From contig NC_135557.1 in NCBI RefSeq assembly GCF_964340395.1, positions 24,433,875-24,497,874 on the forward strand: a stretch of 64,000 bases of DNA. The letters run 5' to 3'. Of this stretch, positions 13,501-27,515 are shown piece by piece. How positions within the stretch are numbered: position 1 is the stretch's first letter; the number at the start of each line of letters is the position of its first letter. A program made the translations under genes and the position numbers. Source of the DNA: Glandiceps talaboti. Its lineage: Eukaryota > Hemichordata > Enteropneusta > Spengelidae. Under the pieces are notes generated by a model. The model worked only from the letters and a program-made list of their open reading frames with translations. It did not search any database and was not told the origin of the DNA.

Positions 13501-14399
13501 GGTACGTGGATTCAAATATAACCAGTCACATAAGTTTTTATCTATGTATAACATCCTGTGTTTGATTAGTTTTAGTGCATGTCATTTACATTGGTTGGAT
13601 TATTGACGATACGTCTAAGATTCGGTAAAGAAAGCCATTCGCATTCATTCGATGAATATCTGCACTCGGTTGTCGCTGTGTCTGTTTTGTAAGTAGACTT
13701 GTTGATATACGTAGACAGTAGTGACGAGGGTAGCGGACGTCTCTACATTCACACACCGACTTAGAAATCTTCGATTGCCTGCAAACACACAGGTGTCAAA
13801 CTAACATTTTTAGAATACGAAAAATATTTTCACATTTTCGGTTTCTGGCATATTAAAGTATATACGAACGACACCATAGAGTTGTACAATATGGCATGTT
13901 TTTGTAAGGAAGTGTCGTTAAGTGAGAGCAGAATAGCGCAGTACAGTTAAAATGGGAGGGTCACCTTGGTTCTTTGTTCTGTGTAGGGTCATCTACCGTG
14001 TCCAGGTCTAATCGCCAATGACAACTCAACTTTCAAATAACGGGCAAGTCTTAGACCGACACGGTAAAAACGTCTACACTTTTATCTAAATGTGTGTCAG
14101 GTTTGTTTTATAGACTGTGTTACCGATAGATTGTGAAGGTATTAACTCATCTATTAGTTAGAACTACAGCTAAATATTTGAATGGATGAATGGAAGAGAG
14201 TTTGACATGAATAATATATGAACCTCCAGTTCTCTGCTTAGTACAATACAATAGCAGTACAGTGTACCATTCACAAGACATGTCGACAACAACTAGTTTG
14301 AAAATCGCTATTTTTATTTACAGTTTAGATTCGTTTGTGATACGTCATTCAACTGAATACACGAGTTAGGGTCAGAAACACTTGTTATAATGCAACGAT

Positions 14400-17054
<2,655 letters not shown>

Positions 17055-17417
17055 AACAGCTACATACCTGTATCACCACAGAAACAAGACATTGGACATC
17101 CAAGATGAAACAGTATTACAAATATCAGAGCTATATCACCATGGAGACAAGATATTAGACATCCAATATGAAACAGATACAGACCGCATCACCATGGAAA
17201 CAAGATATAATAGGACATCGAAGATAAATCAGTATTACAGTAACTATGGAAGTCTCACTAGCTGTAACTAACTATACTATGGAACATTTTTGAACAACTT
17301 TCGTTTTTATTTTGGACATGTTTATATGGTTGTATTCGCTAATGCATATATAATTACTTAGACGACAAGTCTGATCGACGTGTACTACATTTTTTAACCA
17401 GTACACACAACATATTT

Positions 17418-17480
17418 TAAAAAGCTGAGAGCTTTCGACTGCAAACAGTCAGTCTTCTCGCCATGATGATAGATGGCGCT
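17418..17480. mobile_element. Possible fragment of a small inverted-repeat DNA transposon
   Basis: The phrase 'gagagctttcgactgcaaac' followed by 'agtcagtcttctcgcc' resembles terminal sequences of widespread miniature DNA transposons in invertebrates. The other end was not found in the window, so this is a weak call from memory of the motif style. Confidence 0.22.
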
Positions 17481-17630
17481 GTTTATGAACACGATATAAG
17501 TCCTATCACCAATCAGTAAATTTACAAATTGTTGACACACAAGTCATTTGGTTTGTTTACATACTGACATAAATTCAGAGTACACAATACCAATGATTAG
17601 TAATTTAAAGAGGCATTTCAGCAAGTCAGA

Positions 17631-17721
17631 AGCATCGTCGTAAACCACAGCCTCTTTTACGGCACCGTCCAAGACCTTTATCGCACAGTGTCGTGGAGGA
17701 ACAGCTCTGATTTGTAAGAAT
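17631..17721 (+). repeat. Duplicated stem-loop element, copy 1
   Basis: Contains an 8-bp stem GTCGTAAA...TTTACGGC (one G-T pair) with a CA/CT-rich loop, followed by 'accgtccaagac' and, further on, 'agctctgatttg'. It shares these with copy 2 at 18974. It lies about 580 bases after the TPR stop, possibly in the 3' UTR. Confidence 0.6.
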
Positions 17722-18155
17722 CAGAAGGGATTGTTTGACCTGTCTCCAGGTTTGGTGTATCTTACAACAAACAAGAGTTAACGAAAACAAAGCGAAATAT
17801 TACTGCTATACTTTGATGATAAATAGAACAATAGTATTGTTTTGTTTTGTTTTGTTTAATTGTATTGTATTTACATATTGAAGTTATTATTGTATGTAAA
17901 ATGTATCTACATATGTAAGGAGTCTTGAGATATAGATCACATAAAAGCACATTCTAGTAATTGCTTTGTATAGAACCTCACTCAATCAACAATAGAAGTG
18001 GTCTGAGGTAGTACATAGATTAGAATCTAGTCCTTGGCACTCGAATCTAACGATCATTTCCATATTTTCATTTCGTTGGAGGAGATCCTCAGATTAAAAG
18101 CCAACCCAATGGATAGAGTCTAGACTGCATTGAACTTGATAGGTCTCCCGCTCTG

Positions 18156-18184
18156 ACCTGACCTGACCTGACCTGACCTGACCT
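18156..18184. repeat. (CTGAC)n microsatellite
   Basis: Five to six CTGAC pentanucleotide units in the region between the TPR and TRADD-N-like genes. Confidence 0.9.
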
Positions 18185-18973
18185 AACGTACGAAACTTGG
18201 TCAGCGTCAGTCCTATGCAGACTAAATATGAAAACTTCTCTGTTCAAGTTTCATATCATTTACAACAAATTACCCTAAACACAGAGGACCCAGGAACTAG
18301 TGTTTTTTTTATAGTGATGGGTACAAAAAACATATCTAGTATACCCCCACGAGTACCTGTTTATTTGCTGGTTTATTTAATTATTTTATTTGTCCCTATA
18401 CTTGTCGTTCGTTCGTTTGCTTGTTCATTTGTCATTTATTTGATAGTTTATTTATTTGTTTGTTTTGTTTTGTTTTGTTTTGTTTGTCACACGGTTCCTG
18501 GGTTTCCTGTGTTCTAAACGGCCAACAGTGGCAACACACTCTTAATAGCATGATTATATTCAAGATCGTGTCTTAATATTGATTTGTACACTACATCAGG
18601 TGAAGTTTTTTTTTTTCAAATGAGAAAGATACGCAAACAAGACAACACATACTTTAATATTATGGGATGCATACCTTTATTGACACAATAGTCACGTGTT
18701 TAACATACAATGTACTAGAGTTTACATCATATAGGCAAGGATAGGTTGTCTAGGCACTATGTTATGAAAATCAGACACACAAAGGTACGATGACGTCACT
18801 CAGTAATTTGCATATCTATTTTTTCTGTTATTGAAGATTAGACTGACATGTATTAGTTGCCATGAAAAATCACGTGTTGATTAAAATATATCATCCTTTT
18901 TAAGGAGTTGTATAAAATGTAGCCTTGACTTGATTAATTATGATAATGTTCTAGACGAGTCCTACTATATATA

Positions 18974-19071
18974 AGCATCGTCGTAAACCACACTCTTTTA
19001 CGGCACCGTCCAAGACGCACCGCCAAGAGTTATTTCGCAGCTTTGAAATAATAGCTCTGGTTTGAGAGAAT
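18974..19071 (+). repeat. Duplicated stem-loop element, copy 2
   Basis: Same orientation and stem as copy 1, with a loop two bases shorter and both arms unchanged. The 3' half is more diverged but keeps 'tagctctggtttg'. It is 1343 bp from copy 1. Confidence 0.6.
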
Positions 19072-19166
19072 GCTGTATATGACGCCTACTTTAAATATTT
19101 GACGTCAGACTACTAAAAGAATTTAGACAGACACAAGAATAGTCTGTAAGGTAAGCCATGACGGGG

Positions 19167-19213
19167 CGCCCTCACACATCGGTCAACCTCTCACGAGGAG
19201 GCCTGTGAGGGCG
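19167..19213. repeat. 10-bp perfect inverted repeat with CpG-rich surroundings
   Basis: CGCCCTCACA at 19167-19176 pairs with TGTGAGGGCG at 19204-19213. The loop itself holds CCTC...GAGG. The region is much more CpG-rich than its surroundings. Confidence 0.55.
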
Positions 19214-19771
19214 GAGCGACATGACGTCACAGCCTAACGCAAGCATTATTATAATAATTGACGTGTGTTTGTAACACAAAACCATGTGAATTTTATAAAT
19301 TTCAAATTTTGTTAAGAAGTAATAAATGGAAATAAAAATCTTGACAACTAAGCATGCCTTTATAGTTGTATATGCGTTCATCCCTTCAGAACAAAATCAC
19401 CTTTCCACCATAAATGAAAAATATGCATGTTTTGTTTTTCTATATCATATTTTTTTAGAACGGATTATTCTTTTGAATCTGGCTTAAAATATACCACAGA
19501 CAATGTTGACAAAGTAAGCATATCATCATAGTGATGTCGCCCTACTGCCGAGGGCTTGGAAAGAATTTGTGTGCACATCGCGGTGCGGCAGAACATTTAG
19601 CAGTTAATCTCTCACAGAAATGGTATTTTTATGTTTCGCATAAGTTTTGAACGCACAGAAAACTCTAGTGGTCATTCGTAATTGTATATACTATCGTCTT
19701 GTCTATGTCTATGTCTGTGTGGGTATTGGAACTGCGTCATCACTTTTCCAGCATACACGTACAACTCGCCT

Positions 19772-22440
19772 TTACTTCTTGGAGCTCTTCGGACTAGTAC
19801 TACCCCCTGTACTGGTGCTTGGTTGGGGACTGCCAGGACTAGCTGCACTGGCTCCACCCATTGCTGCACTGGCTCCACCCATTGCTGCATTTGCTTTCTC
19901 TACTTCAGCTTTCTTCGCTTTTATCTGTTCTTCACTCGCTATTCGCAATTTTTCACGAAGTCTCTCGATCTCTTTCCTCTTTGTCTCACTTTGTTCTTTC
20001 AGCACAACGATCTCCTTCTTCAAGTTGGCTACCTCAGTAATCAACTTCTTGTTCTCTTCTTTCAGAAGACCTGCAATGTCTTCACCCCTCTTCTGTCTCT
20101 CGATCAAATCTCTCAGTCGGGCGTTCGACTCCTCCAGACTAGCGATGCGTGCCTTTAATCTCTTCTCTAACTTCTCTCTTCCATCCTTCTCTTGTAAGAT
20201 GGCTAATCGAAGGAGCTGAACTTCTCTGTCTTTCTGTCGGTTGATTACCTCGAGTTCAGCGACGGTCTTCTTCAGTATCACCAAGTTACGTTTAAGTCTT
20301 GCGTTTTCTTCTTCTAAAACCTTACGACGTGCGGCCTGTTCCTCTGTCTCCTCCTCTTCCTCATCGTCAGAGTCAGGTATCAGTTCATCACCTATATAAA
20401 GAATAGTGTCAAAAAATAGTTTCTATGGAAATAAGAAGAATTGTAAACAATTGCATTCCAATCATCCAACTACATGACTTTAAATCATTGTGTATGTGAA
20501 TGACGTATTAAAGTTTTAGTTGGGCTAGATAGGTATGTTGAGATTTTATAAGATTTATATGACGTGCATAAATTTGTTCTCTAATTTTGATGTATTCAAT
20601 AATTTTGCTCTATTAAGTCGAGAGAATGGGAACTCCACAAGGGCTAGACATGATTATGATTCTACTTTCACAGAAATAGTACATCTTTGATTTATGCCGT
20701 AACCTTTCCATGTTTTGTCACTGTCGTAAAGAAGGCTGTTAGTTTTACGACAAAAGAGATATTCCTTACCTTCCTTCGCATTAAATTCTTTACGGCACAT
20801 CTCATACTCTTCAAAATCCAGGTTGACACGCAAAGACATATAGATGGCGCCGATGTCTTTCTTCATTTTCTCTGTAACGATCGTCTTCTGAACCATATTT
20901 TCAAGTTTCTTCTCCGAGTAATGATGCCACAGTGCCTTGAGCGCTTTGAAGCTTCCACATTCCAAGATGTAGACCAAACTGGATAATTCGATTCGTTTAC
21001 CTCTCAGCTTCTTGTGAATCTTGCTCATGTTGTTCATGACTTCCAGAAACTCTGGTCTGATGGAATGTTTCCGGTAGAGATTGGCCTCCACTTGGCTTAT
21101 GTCGTAGCCTTCGTCTGGTATTCCTCCTCTACAGGATACACGTATGCTGGCCTCGACTAAAACAATGAGGAAAAGGGCATCGTTGATAAATACGATCATA
21201 GAATGATCATGGATGAATATACATTCTATAAATGGATGGGGAGGGGAGGATGGAGGAGGGAGGGGGGTACTGTATTCAACCTCATTTTTAAGCTCTCTGA
21301 TCACATCAGTTTACGGTCACCAAAATTGTTCCAACGTTAAGACTTTATCTTACATCTAAAATGGAGATGAATGATGAAAGTGAGATTTTATTATAGTAAA
21401 AGTGAACACAATAGGTTGAAAAGACTCGCTGTTCTTAATTATATCATGAAGATATTTCAAGACCAATTTTATAGAAGCATATAGAAGCATACTAGTTTAA
21501 ATGAGTGTTTCTGTCAGTTTTATTGACGCTGTATACAGTATTTGTCACCTTACATTTGCATTTCTGTGCTTTACTTATCCTGTTTTTGTTGTCTTTTAGA
21601 GGGCCCTGGGGAAGACTAGTTTTAGCTAACCAGGTTATCTGTAGGATTTTTAACCATATTTAAAAAAAGTAAATAAATAAATAAATAAATAAATGAAAAA
21701 ATAAATAAATAAATAAATAAATAAATAAAATAAAAAAGTAGTAAGGACAGTGTTTCTACCGCCATGATTATAATTACATGTAGGTTGTAGTTTTTCAACA
21801 TCTATTCTAGCAAACAACATGACTCTGTCTGAAAGGCAAATCTCACTGTGCTATTTAAAAGTACAGCCAAGTTTAGGGGATATATTGAAAGAAATTAAAG
21901 TTACGACGCTTGGTAAAAAAACGTTGTTTGAGCACGGCTGTGATGAGTGGGAAAGGATGGGGTTCTACACATTTTCAAAACGCGATGAAGATGATGCTGA
22001 AAATGTAAACACCCAGTTTTAATCTTTGTCATAGTCTTATTCCGGACTTTTCCAGGAAGGGTTGGACCTTTAGTATATATATTCCCAGATATCGTTGCTG
22101 ACTCCCTTACGCCAAGTATATCATGAAGTGTTTCTTAATCACAGCGCTGTGACAGATCAGGCTTCTACTTGGACTTGCAGGTAGCTTGTCATGTGACATT
22201 TACTCTCAGATATGTATTCAGCTACGTCATAAATATCCTGTTGCCATGACAATACAATATTTTGAGCATATTTAATTTAAAAGATCTTATTACAAACAGA
22301 TACTTACACTTGGATCGTACGTTGACTCTTGGGAATGTTTCTTCACGTAAGACAACAACTTCGATTGCTTGTGACTTAGGATCATTTGGATCTCTTTCCG
22401 AAATGGGTTCGTCAACTTCCATCATCACCGGCTGCTCCAT
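19772..22440 (-). CDS. TRADD-N-like domain plus coiled-coil protein, 379 aa
   Basis: Three coding exons, 22308-22440, 20770-21156 and 19772-20391, joined GT-AG in phase 1 both times; total 1140 nt including TAA. Residues 1-44 are acidic. Residues about 60-172 contain LVYILECGSFKALKALW, then HHYSEKKLENMVQ, then YMSLRVNLDFEEYEMCRKEF. This is the hydrophobic/Cys-Gly pattern and strand-helix order of the TRADD N-terminal domain (human TRADD: FCG..CGRFLRAYREGALRAAL). An acidic linker (PDSDDEEEEE) follows, then about 150 residues of heptad-rich coiled coil, then a short Ala-Met-Gly-Gly repeat and a Ser/Lys tail. No death domain follows, unlike TRADD. A role as a signalling adaptor or oligomeriser is inferred. 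An acceptor at 22454 points to an upstream non-coding exon. Confidence 0.8.
21660..21742. repeat. (AAAT)n microsatellite
   Basis: AAAT/AATA tetranucleotide run with slight interruptions, in intron 1 of the TRADD-N-like gene. Confidence 0.92.
21819..22022 (+). other. 67-codon open frame of unknown status inside the TRADD-N-like intron
   Basis: An ATG-to-TAA frame antisense to the host gene: MTLSERQISLCYLKVQPSL, then a charged C-terminal half with HGCDEWERMGF and KRDEDDAENV. Composition is protein-like rather than low-complexity. Splice-acceptor-like TTCTAG lies just before the ATG. It could be a nested small gene, a lone exon or an old retrocopy fragment. I do not recognise the sequence. Confidence 0.25.
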
Positions 22441-22595
22441 GGCGATTTCAGATACTAAACCAATGAAATATTGGAAATAAAATGCGTCAGAAAAAAAATT
22501 AACAGCGAAAGTTTATAGTCTGACAGAAGTTTCACAAGATCAGAAATCTTTGATTTTAATTATACAATTTCCCATTCACCGCCAAGTCATTGAAT

Positions 22596-22620
22596 TGACA
22601 CACACACACACACACACACA

Positions 22621-22707
<87 letters not shown>
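22596..22707. repeat. (CA)n then (CT)n compound microsatellite
   Basis: About 13 CA units abut about 42 CT units, upstream of the TRADD-N-like coding start in the putative 5' UTR intron. Confidence 0.95.
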
Positions 22708-22711
<4 letters not shown>

Positions 22712-23434
22712 CCTCCCCATGAAAATTAAGATTATTAACAACATTCCTATGACCAGTACAAATCCAACACGTGAATATTCCCTCTACCGAAAACTCCTGA
22801 AGTAGATCCGGTAGCAAACAAAGTAAACCATAGCTTACTCAGACAAACACGATTGACCTTAAATCACCCCGTCCTATATTCAAACTGTCACGTGATATAT
22901 TTATTCAAAGTACAAAGTACGCGGTACACTCTACGTAGTTTAACAAATATTTACACAAAGAAACGCTGTTTCCAGAAAACTAAAGATATTCACATTAATC
23001 TGAAGAATAAAAGCTATGTTTTTTGAAATTGCAATTTTTACAATCATAGAAACTAGACTATTATGGGAGCAAATACAAACCAGGAAGAAGGTGCATTATT
23101 GTGATAAACAGTAACGGTACGGTTTCACTTCGAATGTTAATGTTTATATTTCATTGTGCATTGCATTGAAACAAGTTGTTGCTACTTTGATATACTACAC
23201 TGAAATTCAACATAGACATATTAGGAATACATATATACTGTTGAAATCATATAGTTTAGTTTGGATAACGTACGGTAATGTGTGAGTGTGTTATGCCATT
23301 TTGATGACTACCACAAGTACTGCTTAGATCCTACATGTAGTATTAGTAATGGCGTCACTGACACGTACATAACTACATTGAAAATGTCCAAAGACATCGA
23401 TGTCTCAAATGTGATAGTTTAGGGTAAGACTTAC

Positions 23435-23530
23435 CTGTTAGATTCACTCAAACTGAAGGAAATGTGTAGTCAGTCGTGTTTACAGTAAATCCGACCTGTG
23501 GTGGCACGTCAAAAATAGCAGTTTACACCA
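23435..23530 (-). promoter_or_regulatory. Putative 5' UTR exon and promoter of the TRADD-N-like gene
   Basis: On the minus strand a consensus donor AACAG|GTAAGT lies at 23435, pairing with the acceptor GGTTTAG at 22455. Just upstream (23530-23550) is a CpG-rich patch with a GCCATATTGG YY1-like motif and an inverted CCAAT (CCCAATC). The 5' boundary is approximate. Confidence 0.4.
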
Positions 23531-23979
23531 ATATGGCCGCCGATTGGGACGCGGAGGAACGTTGTCTGTTGGTTGACTTATTAATGTTGTCGTAGACAGG
23601 CTTCGTTGTGGTACTCCAAGTTACATATTAACCTGTCGAGTAGGCCGTTTATGGTCAGACTGTACGCGTATGTACGTGTACGCGCACCACAGTAAGAGAA
23701 CAGTTGAACTCTCACCTCCTCACTGTGTATAAAGTTACTAGTAATAGTACATATTGTTTGCTAGGGTCGAGTCATAGCATTCGCGAGATACTAGTATCAG
23801 TGGTGTAAACTTTTGAAGTTACATACAAGGTGAAAGACATTTTACCGCGGTTTGTTTGCAACCTTCTTTCCCGAGAAGTTTCCCCTAATTACCTTTCTGT
23901 AAGTGTTAATAAATAAAAGTGCCAATGGTGTTGTAGCACAACTGTTGAGAGTAAACTTTAATTTTCTAGTTAGCTTATG

Positions 23980-24400
23980 ATTAATGTGTTCTTGTTGCTA
24001 GACATATTTTCATACATTTTTTTGAAGAGTCAGTCACATATTCTTACCCATCCATAGTATTATACTTGCAATACACACCATCATTTAACTATTGCTATGG
24101 GTGTGGTCTTGTTGCTAGGCATATCTGCATACATTTTTGGAATGTTTATTCATTTGCCTTCCCTTCATTGGTGTTATATTGCCATTATGTCGTCGTTTTA
24201 TCTGTTGCTATGGGTATGGTCTTGTTGTTAAGGACATTTGCATATATTAAAATGATGTTTATACAATTGCCTACCCATCCCTGTTGTTATATTTGCAATA
24301 AGACCTACCATTTTAACTGTTGCTTAGGGCGGGGTCATGGTTGCTATGGTCAATTACATAAGTATGACACATTCGCAATATTCAGACTTTTAGAAATACT
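23980..24400. repeat. About 115-bp tandem repeat, 3-4 diverged copies
   Basis: 'gttgctatgggt.tggtcttgttg' followed by 'catatctgcatac' recurs near 24089, 24204 and 24319, with a partial copy near 23988. Confidence 0.7.
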
Positions 24401-25269
24401 TTTAGAAACATTACCAAATTCCATCCCCAGTAATTGAGAGGTAAAGTTCGATACCAAAATCACTTGCTTCATATACAAGACAGAGGCATCATCTATTTTG
24501 AACCAATCTATGGTTTACTGTTCAGTTTGTGTTAAACTTACTTGGAGAATGTTTCAAAGCAACCCTGGGGAGAAATAACTGCAGTTCCACTGATGACAAA
24601 CACTTGTTACAATATGTTAAGTATCCCATAAAATGTTTGTTTAATGAGATAAATAAAACAATAACATTTCTGTACTCCTATCTACCTAAATATTCATCAG
24701 AAACATTTCACCAAACACCTTTTATGCCCTAATTTGCATATCACTGATGGGATCATCATCTAATTAATATCACTTGATATGTACATCCCCAGAAACATTC
24801 CAGCAAAATTTCAGCCAAATCTGCCCCATACTTTTGGAATTAACGATTTTTACCAAACAATTACATTTGTATTCCTCATTTGCATATCTCCGATGGGATC
24901 ATCATGTCATGAACAATCTTTTGTCTACACACCCTTATCAACATCTTCACCCAGTAATTTTTAAGTTTAAGTTTTTCTCTTTTTTTTAAATACATTTTTT
25001 GACCCAAAACACAGACTTTTAAAGTGCAATAATTTTTATTTGAACAATTTCCCAAATAGACAGCACAAGTAATGTCCCACCAAATACCAAGGCAATCGGT
25101 CTGGCAGTTTTTGTGTTTAAGTCGTCCACACACACACACACACACAGACAACCAGGCACCACACCATAGCACTACTGAACCTTGTCAGTTCAGTTGTGCT
25201 AAAAATACTGTGATAAATAAAAACTTCAGGAAAGTCTGGTTTTATAATTTTTTCGCCAGCGGTAATTAA

Positions 25270-25487
25270 TACACATACATACATACATGTATACAGACAT
25301 ACATACATAAATGCGTACATACATACATAAATGCGTACATGTATACATAAATGCATACATACATACATACATACATACATACAGACAGACATACGTACAT
25401 ACTGTGTACACACACATACATAAATGCATACAAACATATACATACATACATACATACATACAGACAGACAGACAGACAGACAGACAA
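25270..25487. repeat. (ACAT)n/(CAGA)n microsatellite
   Basis: Long, interrupted ACAT/ACAG array. Six-frame translation gives only Tyr-Ile-His type repeats. Confidence 0.94.
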
Positions 25488-25589
25488 GAAATTGAGGTAT
25501 GGGATATCTTTTATTCTGAAATAAATTTGATAATCAAATATTCATCATCAAGTATACAGAGGACAGAGTACCAGTAATAACCATTGGAG

Positions 25590-25880
25590 TCTTTGATTTC
25601 ATCTGACACTAAACCACCCTACGTTGAAATTATAGAAATCTGACACTAAACCACCCTACGTTGAAATTATAGATATAATTATTTGATCTCTCTTATTAAC
25701 TGCTTTACAACAAACAGATCATTTCACATCCAAAAGTCACTGTTTGCCAAACTGCATCATACCGACATAAAACTTGAAAGTGGTCATTTCATGTCAAATC
25801 TCCCCATTTGCCAAACAATGCATTGCGTCCACATGAAACTTGAGAAAAGTGGTCATTTCATGTCAAATATACTTGTTAAA
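25590..25880. repeat. Two short local duplications
   Basis: A 41-bp segment with 'gacactaaaccaccctacg' is repeated head to tail at about 25599 and 25639. Next to it, about 80 bp containing 'gtggtcatttcatgtcaaat' is repeated at about 25720 and 25798. Confidence 0.75.
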
Positions 25881-26255
25881 TTATCTACATGCTGACAATG
25901 CAAAACTAAAGTCTAACTAAAAGTACTTGGGACAACAAGAAAGTGAGAACTGAAAAGCGGCTAGTTTCGACAAGGAATTGAACAAAAATACTGTACATTT
26001 AATTATGTTTTGCATTATCATATTATTGTGAAATACTATTCCTTGAAAAGAATATTTTGCATAACAAAACTGTTACGAAGAATTGTAATCATAAGGTTGA
26101 ACAAAAAATATAATAGCCTGGCAACCTGGCTCTATTTGTTATACTTGAAATACGTCTGCATATACATCCAGATGTGCACCTGTGTTTGTATACTTTCAAA
26201 GAAGATAGACCAATCAACTTGCACTTCTAATGGTAATGACTCAAACCACTAATCT

Positions 26256-26625
26256 TAAGCAACTTGCTGATTGGTTGTTGTAGGACCTTTCCTAAAAGAA
26301 ACTTGCTTATTGGTTGCTGTTGTTGTTGTAGGAACTTTCCTAAAAGAAACTTGCTTATTGGTTGTTTTGTTGTTGTTGTAAGATCTATCATAAAAGCAAC
26401 TTGCTGATTGGCTGTTGTAGGAGCTTCCCTAAAAGCAACTTGCTGATTGGTTGTCATATGATCTATCATAAAAACAACTTGCTGATTGGTTGTTGAAGGA
26501 TCTATCATAAATGCAGCTTGCTGATTGGTTGTTGTAGGACCTTCCAGAACAGCAACTTGCTCATTGGTTATGGTTGAAAGTCCCATCCTAGATCCTATGA
26601 GCTACTTCTTGATTGGTTGGTAGTC
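26256..26625. repeat. 45-60-bp minisatellite carrying a CCAAT motif in every unit, about 8 copies
   Basis: Units share 'gcaacttgctgattggttgt'. Each contains ATTGG, a reverse CCAAT box. Confidence 0.8.
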
Positions 26626-26844
26626 GAGTGACTTGTCCAATAAGGTATTTATTTACTGGAAGATGACAACTAGTTACTTTAAATAAGGGCATCCACTCTT
26701 TTGTCATCAGTGTGATCTCATGTGACAATTAAAAATTTTAGCAGAAAAAATGTCAAAACTTGGTCCCTATCCATGAAAAATTGTCAAAACATTACTATTT
26801 TATATTGTCTCATAACAAAATTAACTTGCCTAACAACAAATATT

Positions 26845-27010
26845 AGGTCATTATGTTGCAACATTGTATTTTCCATCATTATGTTGCAACATTGTGTTTG
26901 TTCTGTTACTATGTTGCAACATTGTTTGTTGTCACCATGTTGCAACATTGTGTTGTTCTGTCACTATGTTGCAACATTGTCTATGTTGTCACTTTGTTGC
27001 AACATTGTCG
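26845..27010. repeat. About 30-bp repeat built on the palindrome ATGTTGCAACAT, 6 copies
   Basis: The 12-bp palindrome core recurs about every 27-33 bp from 26851 to 27004, with slight decay in the last copy. Confidence 0.85.
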
Positions 27011-27309
27011 GTCATAATTTTGCAATCAGTTTGTTCCTACATATTAACAGACTGCCATGTGTCATCATGTGATATTAAGTAGTGCTGACTATACATCATC
27101 CAGCAGCCAACCAACCAACCAACCAAAGATCACATCTAACGACCAAAAATATTCAACCATACTCCAAAATTAACGTTCACCTAACAAAATATTCCTATAA
27201 AACTGCAATTCTACGAATCAGGAACCATCTTTTATACTATGTTACATATGAGCCAATCAAAATCTTCTTTCCATAAGTTTTCATAATTCATTGACCAATG
27301 AGGATCCAT

Positions 27310-27315
27310 TTTATT
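27310..27315 (-). promoter_or_regulatory. Candidate ARCN1 polyadenylation signal
   Basis: AATAAA on the minus strand about 200 bases after the ARCN1 stop codon. It is the first perfect hexamer I found downstream. Confidence 0.45.
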
Positions 27316-27515
27316 GAAGTACAGCATCTCATAGCCAATCAGGATCTACTGGTGTGTGTTGTTCAGGGCTGCTTACATCTGGTGACTGAAGTTCTTTGTG
27401 TATGGGTAGTGTTAAAAGATTACAAAAACCTTACTTCAGTTTAGTAAAGAGATACCAATGCTAATGATAATTATATAATATTTGAAAAAAAAAGAAAATG
27501 TCTAGATATTTTTTT

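Larger units (their letters stand above)
17230..19771. other. Region between convergent TPR and TRADD-N-like genes
   Basis: Contains the 3' UTRs of the two genes, listed repeats and hairpins, a (TTGTT)n-rich tract near 17835, a (CTGAC)n run at 18156-18184 and a (TTTTG)n run near 18465. No coding exon is supported. No clear AATAAA was found close to either stop codon. Confidence 0.55.
23560..27300. other. Repeat-rich intergenic region between the TRADD-N-like and ARCN1 genes
   Basis: Filled with tandem and interspersed repeats listed separately. Two stretches with 'atttgcatatc' and 'gatgggatcatca' (about 24700-24960) look like copies of one dispersed repeat. No coding exon was found. Confidence 0.55.

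Noticed and set aside
19647-20219. 190-codon plus-strand hydrophobic frame
   Set aside because: Antisense shadow of the coiled-coil exon of the TRADD-N-like gene.
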